Shown here: positions 35,151-48,830 of the stretch, in pieces | Position numbering within the stretch: the stretch's first letter is position 1 | How the letters are laid out: every line of letters starts with the position of its first letter | Assembly: GCF_040115645.1 (NCBI RefSeq) | Contig: NC_089544.1 | Span: forward strand, 4,650,001 to 4,714,000 | Length of the DNA: 64,000 bases | Reading direction: 5' to 3' | From: Euwallacea fornicatus | Taxonomy: Eukaryota > Arthropoda > Insecta > Coleoptera > Curculionidae | Notes under the pieces: model-generated | Database searches by the model: none | Told to the model about the DNA's origin: nothing | Seen by the model: only the letters and a program-made list of their open reading frames with translations | Made by a program: the position numbers and the translations under genes

Positions 35151-38100
35151 GACATTTTCGAGTGATAAAAGTCAGATGTCCCGGGGGTATGTGGGAACAC
35201 GACCGATCTTACATAACGATTTGAGGTACTTATTCACATAAACTAGAAGCAAAATACAATTTTAAAACCGGAACCTTTCCTCATAATAAAACAGCAACCT
35301 AGCTCAAAGAAATATTTATCGTCGATTTAAGATGCAAAAATGAGATGCAATATTTTGCCTTTGAGCGGAATCAAGTTTAAAAGCAAAAAATAAGAATCTC
35401 TACCGTCCGATTTTCAGCATATTAATGAGAATAATTTATATATCTCAGGAAGAGCAGTGCATACAACCCTGGAATAATTATCAACCCGGCACAAGAAAAC
35501 ATTGATTGCTCACGAAGAAGTGCGGGAGAATGAAATAAAGAAAGGGGGATGGAAGAGGGACGGGTGGCGGTATTTTTATGAATATACATACGTAATTTCA
35601 AACCTTAATTACTAAGATATCCTTCTAGGCAAGATTAATTGTAACTCTCTAGATTAGAAATGTTACAGATTACAACCCCCACTAATTGTGGGATAAAGAG
35701 TCATTGAACGCCTATCACGGTGCCAATATGTAAATTTTAATTTAAAAAATCGTTATATCGGAGGTAGACTGGTACATGTCAAGAATAATGGTTTATGTTG
35801 CGGAGAGCTGAATCTTTGGAATACGGCTCTGTCTGAAGGAGATGGCGAAGAGCGAAGTGTATATAAGTAAGGAAAAAGGGCGCAGTTAAAACAGGCTCGC
35901 ATCGATTAAAAATTCCTTTCGATTAATAATTGAGAATCTTCTTTGGTGAGTGTACAGAAAGGGGTTGATGGAGATGAGGGGAGGGGATAAGCGCGAAGGC
36001 TCGCGCGAGACGCAGGGGGAGAGATTAAATGTAGTCAGTGTGTGTAGGAGGAAAAAACAGCGGGAACGAAATTAAGAATACGACGGTTTGATGGAATTAT
36101 GCTTAGATGAACGAATAGGTAATCCGAAAAGGGTGTTTTAAAGGGTGTATCGTAGACATTATTCCGAAAAACTGGCAGCTGCTAAAAATACGAAATTAGT
36201 GTTTTAGGTGACACTAAATGTTTGATAATAATTGGTATTTTTGATTAAGGCCGTCAATGATGCTAAATTTATTAAGCACCACTAAGCATACAGACACGTT
36301 ATTACCTTCTTGTGTGGTTTCTATAATAGAAGTGCCATACCGGTGTGTAGTTACGTCCTTATACCTATCGATGGTTGTTTCAAATTTCCCTAGAAGAAAA
36401 TACCAGCATTTTTAGTGATTTTTTAACAAAACAAATAAAAATGTTTTAACCCGTCAGGAAAAGCATAGTTTAGTGTAAAGAATGAAATTTTAATGCGACA
36501 CGAATTCTACAAAGTAGCATTTTGCTATATTTCATCTATAGAACTCTAGCGAATTTTGCTATTATGGGTCCTCATTGCTGAGGCGGGAAACGGAAATTCA
36601 GTAGGAAAAAAGGAAAATCAAGGCACAGATTTTGAAAATTTATATCTCGAGAACTCAATGTACTACCAAATTGGTACTTTTCTCGACTTGAACGATAAAT
36701 CTTGGTCTTGGATGGAAAAATTCATGAGGGTCTCTTAATGATAATAGAGACTACCGGTTGGGGGGCTGTTGAACAGGCCAGCTCAGGTTACTCAGTTACT
36801 GAAGTTACAAAGATATTCGCATTCGCTGACAATGTCTGTACAATCTATGCTATTTCTGGAGGATAAAATTCTGGCATATGGATGTCCGGCAAAACTGCAA
36901 CAATCACAAAGTTCTGTCAGAAGTGTATCGATAGCATTAGCATTTTTTTTTATATCAATTGAGTTCAAAATCAATTTGAAATTCAATCGATCGAGTTTAA
37001 TAGTTTAAAGGAGTCCACCGTTACTTTTTGGGAATAGATTCATTCGTTATTCATTTCAATAATATATGGCGTATAATAATTACTAGGAACGTACTAATCG
37101 TAAAGACATAACGGAGGGAAGAAAATAATGATGAATATCGTCCTCAAAACAATAATTATAGGTATGGTGTCCATCAGTCTTAACTTAATTAATTATTGAA
37201 ATTGCGTTTAAGAGTGTTTTTCTGGAGAATATTTTTATACACATCAATTTACAGGTGTCCATTACCACTTCAGTGCCTTCTTACCCAAAAACGCAGCATA
37301 AAATTTAAAATCTGAAAATGCCGCAGTGATAGAGAACAATACACATCCATTGTTCAATCACAACTTATTTCTCTATATGCCTAAGCACAATGCACACAGC
37401 CGCAGAAACATACATTTATGTATATGTATTTATGTATATGTAATGCCAAACAAAACGGCTGTAACTTCTTCACGCAACATTGCCCCATGCATAATATGCA
37501 TCTTTGAATGGGAAGCGGGAATTAACTACACTGTTTTCATACAAGGGAGGACTTGAATCACTATACTCCATCATATCGGGCTTAATCTCAGCTAGATCAT
37601 ACCGTATGTGCTATGCAGGCATAATCTTGAGTATGGTCTAATAATAGTTGTTTCAATGTTTGAATTAAAATTTTAAGTGGTTAGACAAATAATGGGCCCC
37701 TGGCGAGATATAGGTTTTAGATATAAGGAAGTTGTTAATCTTGTTAATAGTGGAGAATTATCCGATATCTAGGTTGTGAGGAATTAGTGATGGCGTAAGA
37801 GTAATTTCCTTGCGGCCCTCGTAAGTCGTCTGTGAACTCCCGAAGCCTTCTCCAAACACTACGTAGGAACGCTTTTCTTATTTCGCCTTTGGTATACGGC
37901 GAAGAATTCGCGAGCTATTTTATTTAAATGCAATCTTGTATTGATTAAAAAGGCCAGGAAAGCACGAATGTTTTCACAACCCCTTTAAAGTTCATGTGAA
38001 CGAATTAAAACTTGTTTTCTGCCTCTTCCACAACATGCCTTATACTTAATTAAACGGCTTTTGATATAAGGAAAAACTCCGCAGAAATTCCGAATGGATA

Positions 38101-38359
38101 GTATCGGGAAATATTTTTGGATGCTGCTTTAGAAGTTTCGAGAATTTTAGCCAAGAATTTCGGTATATTAGCTGAAAAGTAGTGGAGTTTAGAGGTTCTC
38201 GCAGATTACCATTCGGAGCAGTAAGAGGCACTTAGGTAAAGATATTTTAGCGTTTTGCACGTTATCCCGTCGTTTTTTAATCCCCATTGGTACCTCCTTT
38301 TTTTTTATAGAAGAACTGAGAAGAGAACTTTTTTCATATGCTTTGTATATCATCGTCAA
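35151..38359. other. unassigned DNA with GA-rich island
   Basis: 35500-36070 is rich in G and A with CG-containing strings such as GCTCGCGCGAGACGC. It differs from the AT-rich surroundings and may be conserved non-coding DNA. No gene is supported. Frames at 36556-36738, 36769-37008 and 37326-37556 have no motif. Confidence 0.3.
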
Positions 38360-38610
38360 CCAAATATTTCATTTTCCTCCTTTCGTTGCAAACATTTTCC
38401 AAGAGTTTAATAATTACCTGCAATTCTCTTTCTTACCATATTTTGTCATTAAATCATTATCCCATTATATAATATTTGTACAATATTTTGCCTTCTGCAT
38501 GCATACATTGTGCAATTTGCCATTGGGTAGCAATAACGAAATAATCTGAAAAGTACATTCACCATTTTGTCGTGATTGCTTCGCCAACGTTACGTTGACA
38601 AGGTCTTACG
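38360..38610 (+). repeat. old direct repeat, copy 1
   Basis: It matches 39250-39490 in the same orientation, about 890 bp apart. Shared strings in order include CGTTGC, TAATTAC or CAATTAC, ATCATTATC-like, TTTTGCCTTCT versus TTTTGTCTTCT, then GATAATCT and CATTCACCATTT-GTC. The DNA is AT-rich and the match imperfect. Confidence 0.4.
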
Positions 38611-39249
38611 GAGGGCCGAACGCCTCCCTCCCCAGTCAGGCAGGTTAAACTGTTCAGCCCGTTCTAATCAGAATTGCGGCGCAAAAGACGGTTAACCTGA
38701 ACTGCAACCAGTCTAGTCAGATGGCAAACATCGTTCAGTCCTCCATTCGTTTGACTACCTAATTTTAGACATAAGATATACTACCATGCTAGAAACCTCG
38801 TTCATGTTTTGATTTTCTAGTCCAGGTTAAAGGTTTTTATTATTTGTCAATCAGGTTGCCTGACAGGGTGCTTTCAGAGGAGGAGCATGGTTTTTAACTT
38901 CGTTTCCACCAGACAGCTTAGATCGATAGTTAATAAGATTCGGAGACTGCATTATGCAAGAGTTTTAAGTGATAGATCGGGCATAGTCAACTGATCTATG
39001 TCATATAGTTCCCGAAACTCAATGTTTTTTTTTTTTGGCCGATATTTCATGAATTAAATGAATGTATGTGTGTGGTGATTAACTACAAATCCCGTTTAAC
39101 CTTAAACTTGTTTGTTACTTATCCGATTACGAGAAACGGTTTTCTCATATATCTCATGAATAAGGTTCGCACATTTATGACAACCCATGCACGCCCACCA
39201 TCGAGTCTGTCATACAGCTTATGCGCCACCCAGGCTGTTATCCAGTGTT
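38611..39249. other. unassigned DNA between direct repeats
   Basis: The 38590-38740 part is GC-richer. The open frame at 39066-39308 has no motif. Nothing else is seen. Confidence 0.35.
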
Positions 39250-39490
39250 TTTTTTTCTTGCCCCGTTGCCAGAAATTAGCAGGAGGTTTGACAATTACTT
39301 ATAATTAACTTTTTGATCATACTTTATCATTGAATTATTATTTCTATTGTATTTTTATAATTTTTTGTCTTCTCTATATTGGTCTAAAGTAGATAGCAGC
39401 TATATGGCATGGGACAAGAACAACCAGATAATCTAAGACGCATATTCACCATTTCGTCAAAATCGATTCGTTGACGCTGTTTTGAGGCTG
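39250..39490 (+). repeat. old direct repeat, copy 2
   Basis: Partner of 38360-38610. The best preserved part is ATTCACCATTTCGTC at about 39450, against ATTCACCATTTTGTC in copy 1. Confidence 0.4.
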
Positions 39491-39967
39491 ATGGAAGATC
39501 GTTTCTAAATTCGTTATTCTTTTTCAGACTTACTGCTTCGTAAATTCATTGCTTCGCGTCTTATTTAAATCCAATGACACTTTTAGCCTGCCGCAATTCA
39601 ATTTCTTCCACTTGTCCGAACCAAGCATCAAGTTCTATGTCAACTTAATTGAAGAGAATAATGTAAATTTTTAAGGTCACAAACGTCATCAATAGAACTC
39701 TTTGATACCTGGCACTGGCCCACTATTACGATAACTTCACCTAAATCATTTATTTGGGGGATGTTTGTCCGTCTATAAAATAAGGCGCCCAAATTTGTAA
39801 ATTTTGGTTTCGAAATTCTATTAAGTTATCGGTAGTGCTTGCACTATTATCGGTCTTTCACAGTCCAATAAGGACCTCTCCATGGTCATGTAAACTATTG
39901 TAACATTAATTTTATACTGTTGAACCTATGACTTGACCGCGACCGCTAAAAGAAAAAATGTAATATA

Positions 39968-40823
39968 CATAGTGTTTCATAAACATACCCCCAAACATTC
40001 AGGGACTATAGAGGTCTTAAAAACAAATATTTAAATGGAATAAAGTTAGATCCGAAATCGCTTTGTTCTCAAGATAGAGTGTTTAAGTTCTTATTATTTT
40101 TTATTTTTTTAAATATTTGAGAAACGGTTTGTATAAGGATATAAAATTAGGAACTCAGTATGAAGGTATAAATTTGTATGTTCGGTAGTAAGTAGAATTT
40201 TACCACCTACACCAGTGGCCAATCGTTTCACCATCCAACGTTTCTATATATGTAAATGGCTTAGAATTTAACATACTTTGAAGAAGACTATTATTTTACT
40301 ATGAGCCATGTTTCACACATGCCTTCATGTCCTCTATCCCTACTAACCGAACATTTTTCTAGAGAATTAAATAAAAAATCGCACTTCGAAACCTATACCG
40401 ATTTTTTGGTAGGCGCAGGAATGGGGAATTGTTTTTTATCTCGAAAACGGCTTCCTGAACAACAAAACACTATGAAGCCGTTTTTTAAATTAAAAATTAA
40501 TGAAATATAAAAAAGTATATATTTATATTAAACAAAGTCAGGGGCGTACAGTTTTTTGGCATTAAGCCGCATGGACGCCGCTAGATGGAAATATTCTACC
40601 CACTCAAGAATATGTATATTTATCTCTCCCTTGTGTGTCCCTAAGTTTATGTCTCTATCCCAAACCGTTTTTGAAATATTTAAAAAATGAAATAAAAAGA
40701 AATGAAACGCTCCGTATCTTGGAAACTGAGCGATTTCGGACCTAACTTTATTCGATCTAAATATTTGAGATTAAGAGCTCTCCGCCTCTTGAAAGTTCGT
40801 CGGTATGTTTATGAAACACCCTG
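39968..40823. mobile_element. family B MITE, copy 2 (856 bp), inverted
   Basis: Tips read CATAGTGTTTCATAAACATA (left) and CAGGGTGTTTCATAAACATA (right, other strand), flanked by TA at 39966-39967 and 40824-40825. Inner end-like motifs stand about 108 bp (near 40076) and 109 bp (G at 40714) from the tips. The body is homologous to the reverse complement of 30319-31168, for example AAAAAATCGCACTT and CCATTTACA strings. The open frame 40301-40510 lies in this shared body and partly recurs in copy 1, but it is broken there. Confidence 0.85.
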
Positions 40824-40825
40824 TA

Positions 40826-41400
40826 CAAATTTCCTCGCGAGTGTAAGAGTTTTGTATTGGCGAAACACATATTTATCTTTAGAAATGAGATTTGAAGAAC
40901 ACCTGAACTACATGAAAAATAGAGACTTTAATATATCCGATATATGTCAGCATGCCTTTGATAATGATCACAGAATTAAATGCAATAGTGCCTGCAGAGT
41001 TAGCAGGAAACCATTGTTAAACAAGTGTAAGATCAAAGACGGGCCATATATTTTAGTTAATAGAATATAGGCTATGTAAAAAGATAAGTTTAAGCAGGTA
41101 CAATGATAAAACACCAACCACTTCCCTCAAATCAACTTTCCGGGAAGACATCATCGCTCATGTGAAAAATCGTCTTCCCTACTGTCATTCCTTAGCGATA
41201 GAGAAGAGGACTTTCAGAGTGTTTCACACATTTTAGATATTTACATCATATTCAGTTGGGTCCCCATCATTCCCATCATTTCAATCGAATGTCCATTTTC
41301 GGTTTTCTACTCATTTTTCTCAGATTCCGAAGACAGCGGCAGTTTTAGCTCTGATCCCTCAACAAGGGTGTTCGGCCCAGCCCTTAGGAAAGGGAGGATA
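40826..41400 (+). pseudogene. Penelope-like retroelement 3' part (GIY-YIG endonuclease end)
   Basis: The frame reads YWRNTYLSLEMRFEEHLNYM, then SDICQHAFDNDHRIKCN and KCKIKDGPYILVNRI with a stop at 41068-41070. R-F-x-E-H and the spaced H-x-x-D-x-x-H match the C-terminal half of the GIY-YIG nuclease of Penelope-like elements, which nicks target DNA for reverse transcription. The reverse transcriptase is missing. A 3' tail follows, with GTGTTTCACACATTTTAGAT and TTTTCGGTTTTCTACTC, and resembles that at 59880-59960. The frame begins at 40702 inside the family B inverted repeat, so its first residues come from that repeat. Confidence 0.6.
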
Positions 41401-43617
41401 GTGTGCGATTACATCGCCACAACACGCCCCACCGATGTGTGGGGCGTTATTACTAAAAATTAAAAAAAAAAGGTGATTATTTTTGTAATGGAGGTTTCCA
41501 TTATTCATTCGTAAAAATACCTTCTACGATATTTCCAGTTTTCCCCACCACTATGCTTTGCAAATTCATATGACGTCGTCCCCTCCCCTGGACGTTCGGA
41601 CCTTAATTCTGGACTAAGAGTCCTCATTCCTTAATTAAAGAATGAAAAATATACATTAATTAGGATTGGAAATGTTTATCTTTTCAAGAAGCCCGTCATA
41701 CGAAATGCAAATTAGCCAGCGAAAAAACTACTTAAACAGGGAGACGTTCGTATACGTTCCGTCCTAATTTCTTCTTTTCTTTTTGGCAGAGCCCGGGCGT
41801 ATAAAATCCGCAGAGCTCGCAACCTTCGTCTCTCCCCCTTCCTACCCCCACCCCCACTTCAATGTCTCATACGCGACTTGATAATTAACAAAAAAATCGT
41901 TATCGCGGACGACCGTGCATAAACGAAGGTTCTCTCCTTACGTCCCGTCTTACCTCCCGACCCCGCTCTTCTTTTCGCCCGGCACAACAGTGGCGTAACG
42001 AGTTTTTTAATTGCTAATTACGATTTTAAATTGAGTAAAATCAACCAGCGAAGTTCAAGCACTATTGCATCATCAGTCTTCCACTAAACAATTTACATGA
42101 AAGCGAGCTGCAATCTTACTCTTGCAATGTTGCAATTTTTTTTGAATTCACTGCGTATGAGTGCCGATTATAAATCTCACTAGCGTTCTCAAATAATAAT
42201 TGTCTTGACTGCTATGCAAAATGTCCTTAGGGTAAAAATATGGAATCGGCCGAAGCATTAGTGAACCAGTCCTTGAGACCTTAAAACCACCTTAGGGCTA
42301 TTGTCGGGAGGAAAAAAGCCTTTTTAATTAAGCTAATAATCTCAAAAAGCTTACACACAAAATATTTCTAGCCAGTTATTTTCAATTCCAATTGTAAACT
42401 CAAAACAATTTTTTAAATCATCGAACGCTACTGATTCCATCGAGGTCTCCGTTTTCTTTTCTCCCCTTTCTCACATACGCGCTCTCGGGAACCCCGGGCC
42501 TGATTGTCATTAGGGCCGGGGGAGAGTTTTAATAAGAAAGTATTGATGTTTTACGTTTTTAATTTATGCATGTATTCTTACTGCTGCTCAACGTCGTCGT
42601 CAAGGGATGGAAACTTAATTCCCCCGCGACAGTGGCGTAAGTTCTTTTAATGAAACATTTTTCATTAGGGCCGCCGATCCCATGTAATATCGTTTATTCC
42701 CAGCGACACATTTTTAGCACAATTTCGAAACTGAGTGAGATTTGCAAAAACCGAGAATAAGAGCTCTCTAGCAATGCTTCCTAATCTAATTAGTCTCAAT
42801 TTCCTTTGAGTAGGTAATTACGGACTGTGCACGTCATTTCCCATAGTTATTTCAATTTTCCTTAAGTATTGTAGTGATTGATACATGGAAGTGTGTGTGT
42901 TCGCGGAAAATTTTCTCATCACCTGAAGGAAGAACAAAAAGGGAAACATCTCGCAATATTGAAATAATTGGGTATCACGTGTTCGCTACGCCGATTACAA
43001 AGTACATCTCTTGTACTTGAGGATTGTTGAATAATCGAACTAGACGTTTATAATAATTTGATTGATGAATTGATTGAACCTTATCTATACTTCCGAAATT
43101 TTTCATTTTCACTCGGCACATTTTTCCGATACTGTTGTAAACTGCTACATTTCCGGTTTTTCTACAGATCGTTTTTCAATCTAGAATCGACAAATTCTCG
43201 ACTTGTTTTCAGCATATGAAAATTGAAATAGCATAGTAGTATAATGTGAAAACTATTAGTATTACGTGGAAAAAAACAGAAGACTTTTTCTGTCTTCATT
43301 TCTCCGCACACCCATCTTTTCACTTGAAAAGTGCTTAAAGAGTATGAAAAGTAAACTATCACTCACATAGAGAGCAACTAATTAATAATTTAGAATAAGC
43401 ATGTTTCAAAAAAAAATTATTTTTAGAATTAATAAAATATATTTATTGTTTGTCCAAATATTGTAAAGATACAAATATATTTTTAATAAATTTTGTTTTT
43501 TTTTCAGACCATTTGGTTTTTCTTAGAATTCATATGTAGAACAACCCATTTTTTTAGTTACATTATTGTACGATATCGACTTTAGAACTCACAGTATTGA
43601 CTGAAAAATATTTCAAG
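41401..43617. other. unassigned DNA with GC- and CT-rich islands
   Basis: 41690-42000 and 42430-42720 are richer in G and C than the background, with homeodomain-like TAAT cores (TTAATTGCTAATTACGA at about 42010). A TATAAAAT string at 41800 stands in a GC-rich context (GCCCGGGCG just before it) and could be a TATA box, but no gene is seen downstream. No coding frame is supported. Confidence 0.3.
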
Positions 43618-44595
43618 ATGCCAAGACATGTATCATATCAGTTAAAAGTAGTAAAAAACAGTATAAAATTGTAAAAGATCTAAATCTAAATGAATCAATA
43701 ATATCAAGGGTAATATCTAATTTTAAAAATAAAGGAAACTTTGATAAAATTTCGAAATGTGGCCGAGAACGAAAAACTGATAAAGTGTTGGAGAGAAGAA
43801 TTAAAATTTTATCCATCCAGAATCCATTCAAGGGTGCCACTTGCATACGACAAGAGTTGTGTTTCAGTATCAGTAAGTACCATGAAATTATTATTAAAAA
43901 GCGTTGGTTTTTATAGGAGAAAATCGGCAAAGAAGCCTTTCATCTCAAAGAAAAATAGAAAGGCTAGATAGCGTTTTGTGAAAGAGCATGTGAATTGGTC
44001 ATATGAAAAATGGAAAATTCTTCCTCTCTCAGATGAAAGTCAATTTAAACTGTTCGAATCAAACAGACTTTGTTGGGCCAGAAGCCGAATTAATGAACGG
44101 TTTAATCTAAAATATACTAAATCGACAATTAAACATGAACTTAGCGATATTATAGTTTGGGGGTTCTGCGGAGGGGTTGGCCTAGGTCCATTAGTAAAAA
44201 TTGATGGTATTCTGAATCGATATGTTTAAAAAAAAATCTGAAAAATCACATGTCGCCCTGGGCAGAAGAAAATGTTGTCATTCGGACACGTCGATGACCC
44301 GAATCATACCTTTAAATTAATTAAAGAATTAATTAAAGAGTGGATAACCGTATATAACTTTGATATTATGATATGGCCGGTTCAAAGCCCCAGTCTGAAT
44401 CCCATAGAGAATATTTGGGATGAAATTGATAAAACAATTGATGAGAAAAGAATAATAAACATTGCGAATTTGTTCAAAGAAGTTCAAAATATTTGGAACT
44501 CAATATCTGAAAATTATACTGAAAAATTATTGAAGTCAATAAACAATAGATGTGGGCAAATAATAAAAAATAACGGATGCGTTACTAGAAACTAA
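43618..44595 (+). pseudogene. Tc1-like DD34E transposase, heavily broken
   Basis: ATG at 43618 starts MPRHVSYQLKVVK. The frame shifts to QYKIVKDLNLNESIISRVIS, the first helix-turn-helix, and KCGRERKTDKVLERRIKILS, then back to SAKKPFISKKNRKAR. A stop is followed in frame by RFVKEHVNW and the first catalytic Asp in LPLSDESQFKLF. Further on, HVDDPNHT stands where QQDNDPKHT is expected, so the second catalytic Asp appears to be Val. The Glu is in LNPIENIWDEI. A 12-bp tandem duplication (44315-44338) adds four residues; without it the spacing would be 34. The C-terminus SINNRCGQIIKNNG is intact. Inverted repeats could not be assigned. Confidence 0.82.
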
Positions 44596-47500
44596 ATAAA
44601 AGATTTAATTGCTAGGGAAAATATAAGAAATGTTTTCGTTGTTCTAATTTTGAGCCATATATCTAGATTTTTTATTTAGAGTTTAAAAGTATTTAACCCA
44701 TAAACCTTAACAATAATATATTTATTTTTAATTTGAAAAGATTATATTAAATTCATGTTGTAATAGAAGAAAAATCGAAATAAAAAAAATTTCTCTACAC
44801 GTGAGCAATATGTACATGAACCTTTCAAACGTAAAAACACAGGGTGTTCCACTAGAGAACTGTTAATATTATCGGTCGATCATGGCCTAATCGCGGTCTA
44901 ATCACAGTCAGGTCAAATATTGTAAAACTTATTTTATTTTGTTTATAATATTCGCGTGCAAGGTATGATCAGATATGAATTGATTTTAAATCGGCCAAGA
45001 AAAATTCACAATTACCACCATTTAAATAAAAATTTGAATTAATTGAATCACATCAGTTTTGTCGGACCGTTTTCATTATGGGTCTAAAAATGTCTTTAAT
45101 TTTAAGTGCCTTTGATTATTCGAATATTGTTATGAATATAGAAATAGAGGAACAAGTCGGAAATGAAATTGTTTATCAAACTACCGTATTGTTTATACGG
45201 CTTATGTAAATTTCACAAAACTGAAGCCAACTGAACGATAATTGTGCAATTTTTACTTAAACCGTGTCTCTAAAGTTTAACCATTTCCATACTTTTCAAA
45301 GGCACTGCATGCTTAATTTGCAAACAAATGACGACAACAAGCTCAAAATAAAATAAACAATCATGTAATATATTTACATTTTTGTACGGTGCAGTCTTAT
45401 AAAATATGTTAATAAATAATTTGTCAATAAACGTATAAAAGAATCAAAGGTAATACAAATACTATTGCAGCCATCAAGGCTAGGAGTTTTTTAATTAACC
45501 TGAAAAGTTGTAGGTACATTGCTGGCTCACAAGTTGTTGGAGTTATTTTTCTCTAGGATTATTGTCTAATTGCCTTCTGGGAATCTAGATTTCATTGGTG
45601 CTTTTTAAGTATTTTATTAATAAAAAGAACAAAACCTCATAAAAAGCAGTAATAACATATTACGTATATACCAAGCTTTTGAAGTGCATCGTCATGCTCC
45701 GAACGCTAAGTTTAAATCACAAGGCGGGCAGCGGCTAGTGATCTAAGATGCGAAGCTCATAGACATTCCATAACGGCAGTATGTATACGATTGCATGATA
45801 AAATTACAATAAACTTATCTAAATTAAAAATAAATTGGATTAGAAATGCAAAAATATAACACGCCTTGATTCATAATATTAACGATGATGCTTCATTTGA
45901 CATTAATTTCTATGGCAACCATCTTCGTTAGCTCGGTAGGGTAATAATAAGCCATATTCGTTTGCAGGATAAAATGTGCCATTATTAACCCGTAGGCGGG
46001 ATAAATCAATAATAGTGCCTTTTAAGGCGAGTCTTGGAAAAAAAATTGATTTTGCTTTAAAATTCCATTAATCGCAATATAATACAAAGCAAGAAATTGC
46101 ACGTCATTATAGAGTAGTGTTCACTGCGGATGCTGCAGGAATATTTCTTATGTAAGCAGGCTTTATTAGTGGAAATCTACGTTTTTTTACCCGGTTAGAT
46201 AGGTAGCAGTTGTCATAAGATGATTTGCATAATAAGTTTCTTATGAAATAAGACGTATTTTCCTGCGTAAAAAAGGATCTCTGCCGTTTGACTGTTAATG
46301 ATCTTTTGGTATTTATAGAAATTTGAAATGATTTATAATCTGTGAAAAGGCCTAGTATTTAACATATTCCCTGCCAAGCTCGCAAATGACCTAAGTGTCA
46401 CAAATGGAAATACTGAAAATAACGGATCGGCGATTAAACTTCATACATATTTACTAGACGAATAAAATTGGCTTTGATGTTTCCCAAATCTGGAATATGA
46501 AGAACCACGTACTGGCCGTTTTGCGAGGACGTGATGTTTAAGATTATTTGGATACTTTGGATAATAATTATCGCCCGACTTTTATCATAATTTTGAGGAG
46601 AAAAATAATTAAAAGTGACGTTTCATGCATAGAGTCATCAATTTTAATTTCGACACAGCGTAGTGTAGATTATAACAATGTTCGATGAAAAGCGAAACGT
46701 TTGCGCATTTTCTTAATCACTCTCAGTATAAAACTGAAAGAGATGATGGCAGTAGCGCCGAAAACTTTTACGTTCAACATTTTACAGAAATTTAATAAAT
46801 TTAAACAACGCCTAAGGTAAATTGTTTTTGGATGGGCAGTAACTATGAGGCATTATTATTTTGGATGTGGGCTCACGACTAGTAGAAGTTAAGTAGTTTG
46901 CTCTAAGTTAGATTTCAATTCAATATACTATTTGAAGTAGATAAAAACATCGAATACAAGAATATGTGAATTGAATATATGTAGGGTTGCTGAAACTTCG
47001 ACGTATTTCTTAGGAGAAGTGATGGGACGTGAGGTAAGGGGTAAATTTAGCCAATATACGTAAGCTCCAAAAATCAGTATATTCTGAGTTATTCCATTTT
47101 CTTCCATGCGAGGTTTTATAATGCAGAGTGATGATTTATCAAGAAATCTTTTTTGGATTTTTCTACTTTGGCTACACGACCACTTGTCTAACATTAGAAT
47201 CTTCCATATGTAGTGAAATATGTGTATCTAGAAACATTTGCAATAGGTGAAGATTTTGATTAAAAACTTGTATAAATTAATTTGTGAGGATCAGCTCCTC
47301 TGAGTTCTTCTGAGTAGCTTTCAAAAAACGTCCAAGGTAACATGCAGACAAATTACTCTAAAAAATTCCTTATTTCAATAGCTATCCAATGAGGCATTAC
47401 ATGTTGAACAAATCATTTGCGGTTCCAAAAAATTGTCGAAATGCTTGAGATCAACAATTCAATTTAAATTTAAGTAATCACTACATTTTCACATAATGCA

Positions 47501-48830
47501 AATGTTTCCGGATATATTTCACAGTATACGAGAAATCACAATGTTGGACAAATGACTGAGTAGCGAAAGTCAATAATCCAAAAAGGATTTCTTGAAAAAT
47601 CAATCTGAAGTCATTAAGGTCCTCAAATGAAAAAAAAAAATTGAAATAACTCAAAATCTAGTAAATTTTGGAATATGTATATATATATGCTTTCAAGTTA
47701 CGTTTTGCCTCGTGCCTTATTACCTTCTCAAAGTAATACGTCAAATTACCAGTAACCCTGTGCTTAGTTTTGGATTTTATAGTTATGATTACTTGTACTA
47801 AGCTGAATGGTCAAGTTCTGACAAAGGAGAGGTTTCTTTGAATTATTGTCATTTATAACTTTCGGAAACTATCACGGTCAAGGTTTCACAGTCATGTAAA
47901 TTGGAAAAAATATGAATCGTTCGGATATTAATTTATAAGATTTTACAATATTTTTTTAATTTAATTTAAAATTACGTAGGTGAGAGGATATTTTGAAAAG
48001 TTCGAAAATTTCAAATTCAAGTTCAATAACAAAAAATATATCTATTTATCTATCTATCTAATCCTATAGATATATCAAAAGATAATTCAGCACTTAATGT
48101 TAATTAATAATTTTGGGTTTGCCTAGAAAGTCTATTGATAGAGAGGAGACAAGAGACAATAGAAATTAACGCAGACAAACCAGATTAAAATTTAAAAAAG
48201 TCTACTTATCAGGTTCTTATTGGACAAATTCCCTTTTTCCTTTTAGCAAATATGCTATTCTTTTCAATTACAAAAACCTCCATGATTGAGCTGAAAAACT
48301 TTTCTTGTCTGTTATACTTCTGTTTTTCTATTTCTCTATTCTTCCACTTTCATTCCCGTTAATCTTGATTTTTATATTAAATTAATTTATAGCACAAGCC
48401 GACAAAATTAAAGACAAAAACCATCACATGTGAAATTCCTTATTAATGTTTTCAAGTTTTCAGTTACAAAACTCCTATCACTCCATTGACTCTCTCCTTT
48501 AAATTTTAAGAATGTGTTTTATAACCATAATTTTAGATATCCTACAGAGATAAGTTCTAGAAGAACTATAAGGGTTCACAAGTATATTTTGTTACGTATC
48601 TATTATATTTATTTAATTCTCAAACTAAGCAACATCATCATAGAAAATAAGATACGAAAGCACAGAGTTATTTGGACTTTCGTGCATTTTACAAGAGTTT
48701 TGGACATAGTAACGCGTTGTCTTAACATCTCGATTTCTCGCACCCACTGCCTCACTTCCTCGTTTTCTTAAATGTTTTAATGCGAATCTTTTCATATGTC
48801 ACATGCTCGACTTCACATCATTTCATACTA
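44596..48830. other. unassigned DNA with one solitary transposon end
   Basis: A solitary tip CAGGGTGTTCCACTAGAGAA starts at 44840 without TA before it and without a visible partner. A TATC repeat lies at 48045-48061. Otherwise this is featureless AT-rich DNA. The frame at 46928-47194 (minus) has no motif. Confidence 0.4.

Noticed and set aside
41800..41807. TATA box in GC-rich context
   Set aside because: TATAAAAT strings are common in AT-rich DNA and no transcript or coding frame follows.
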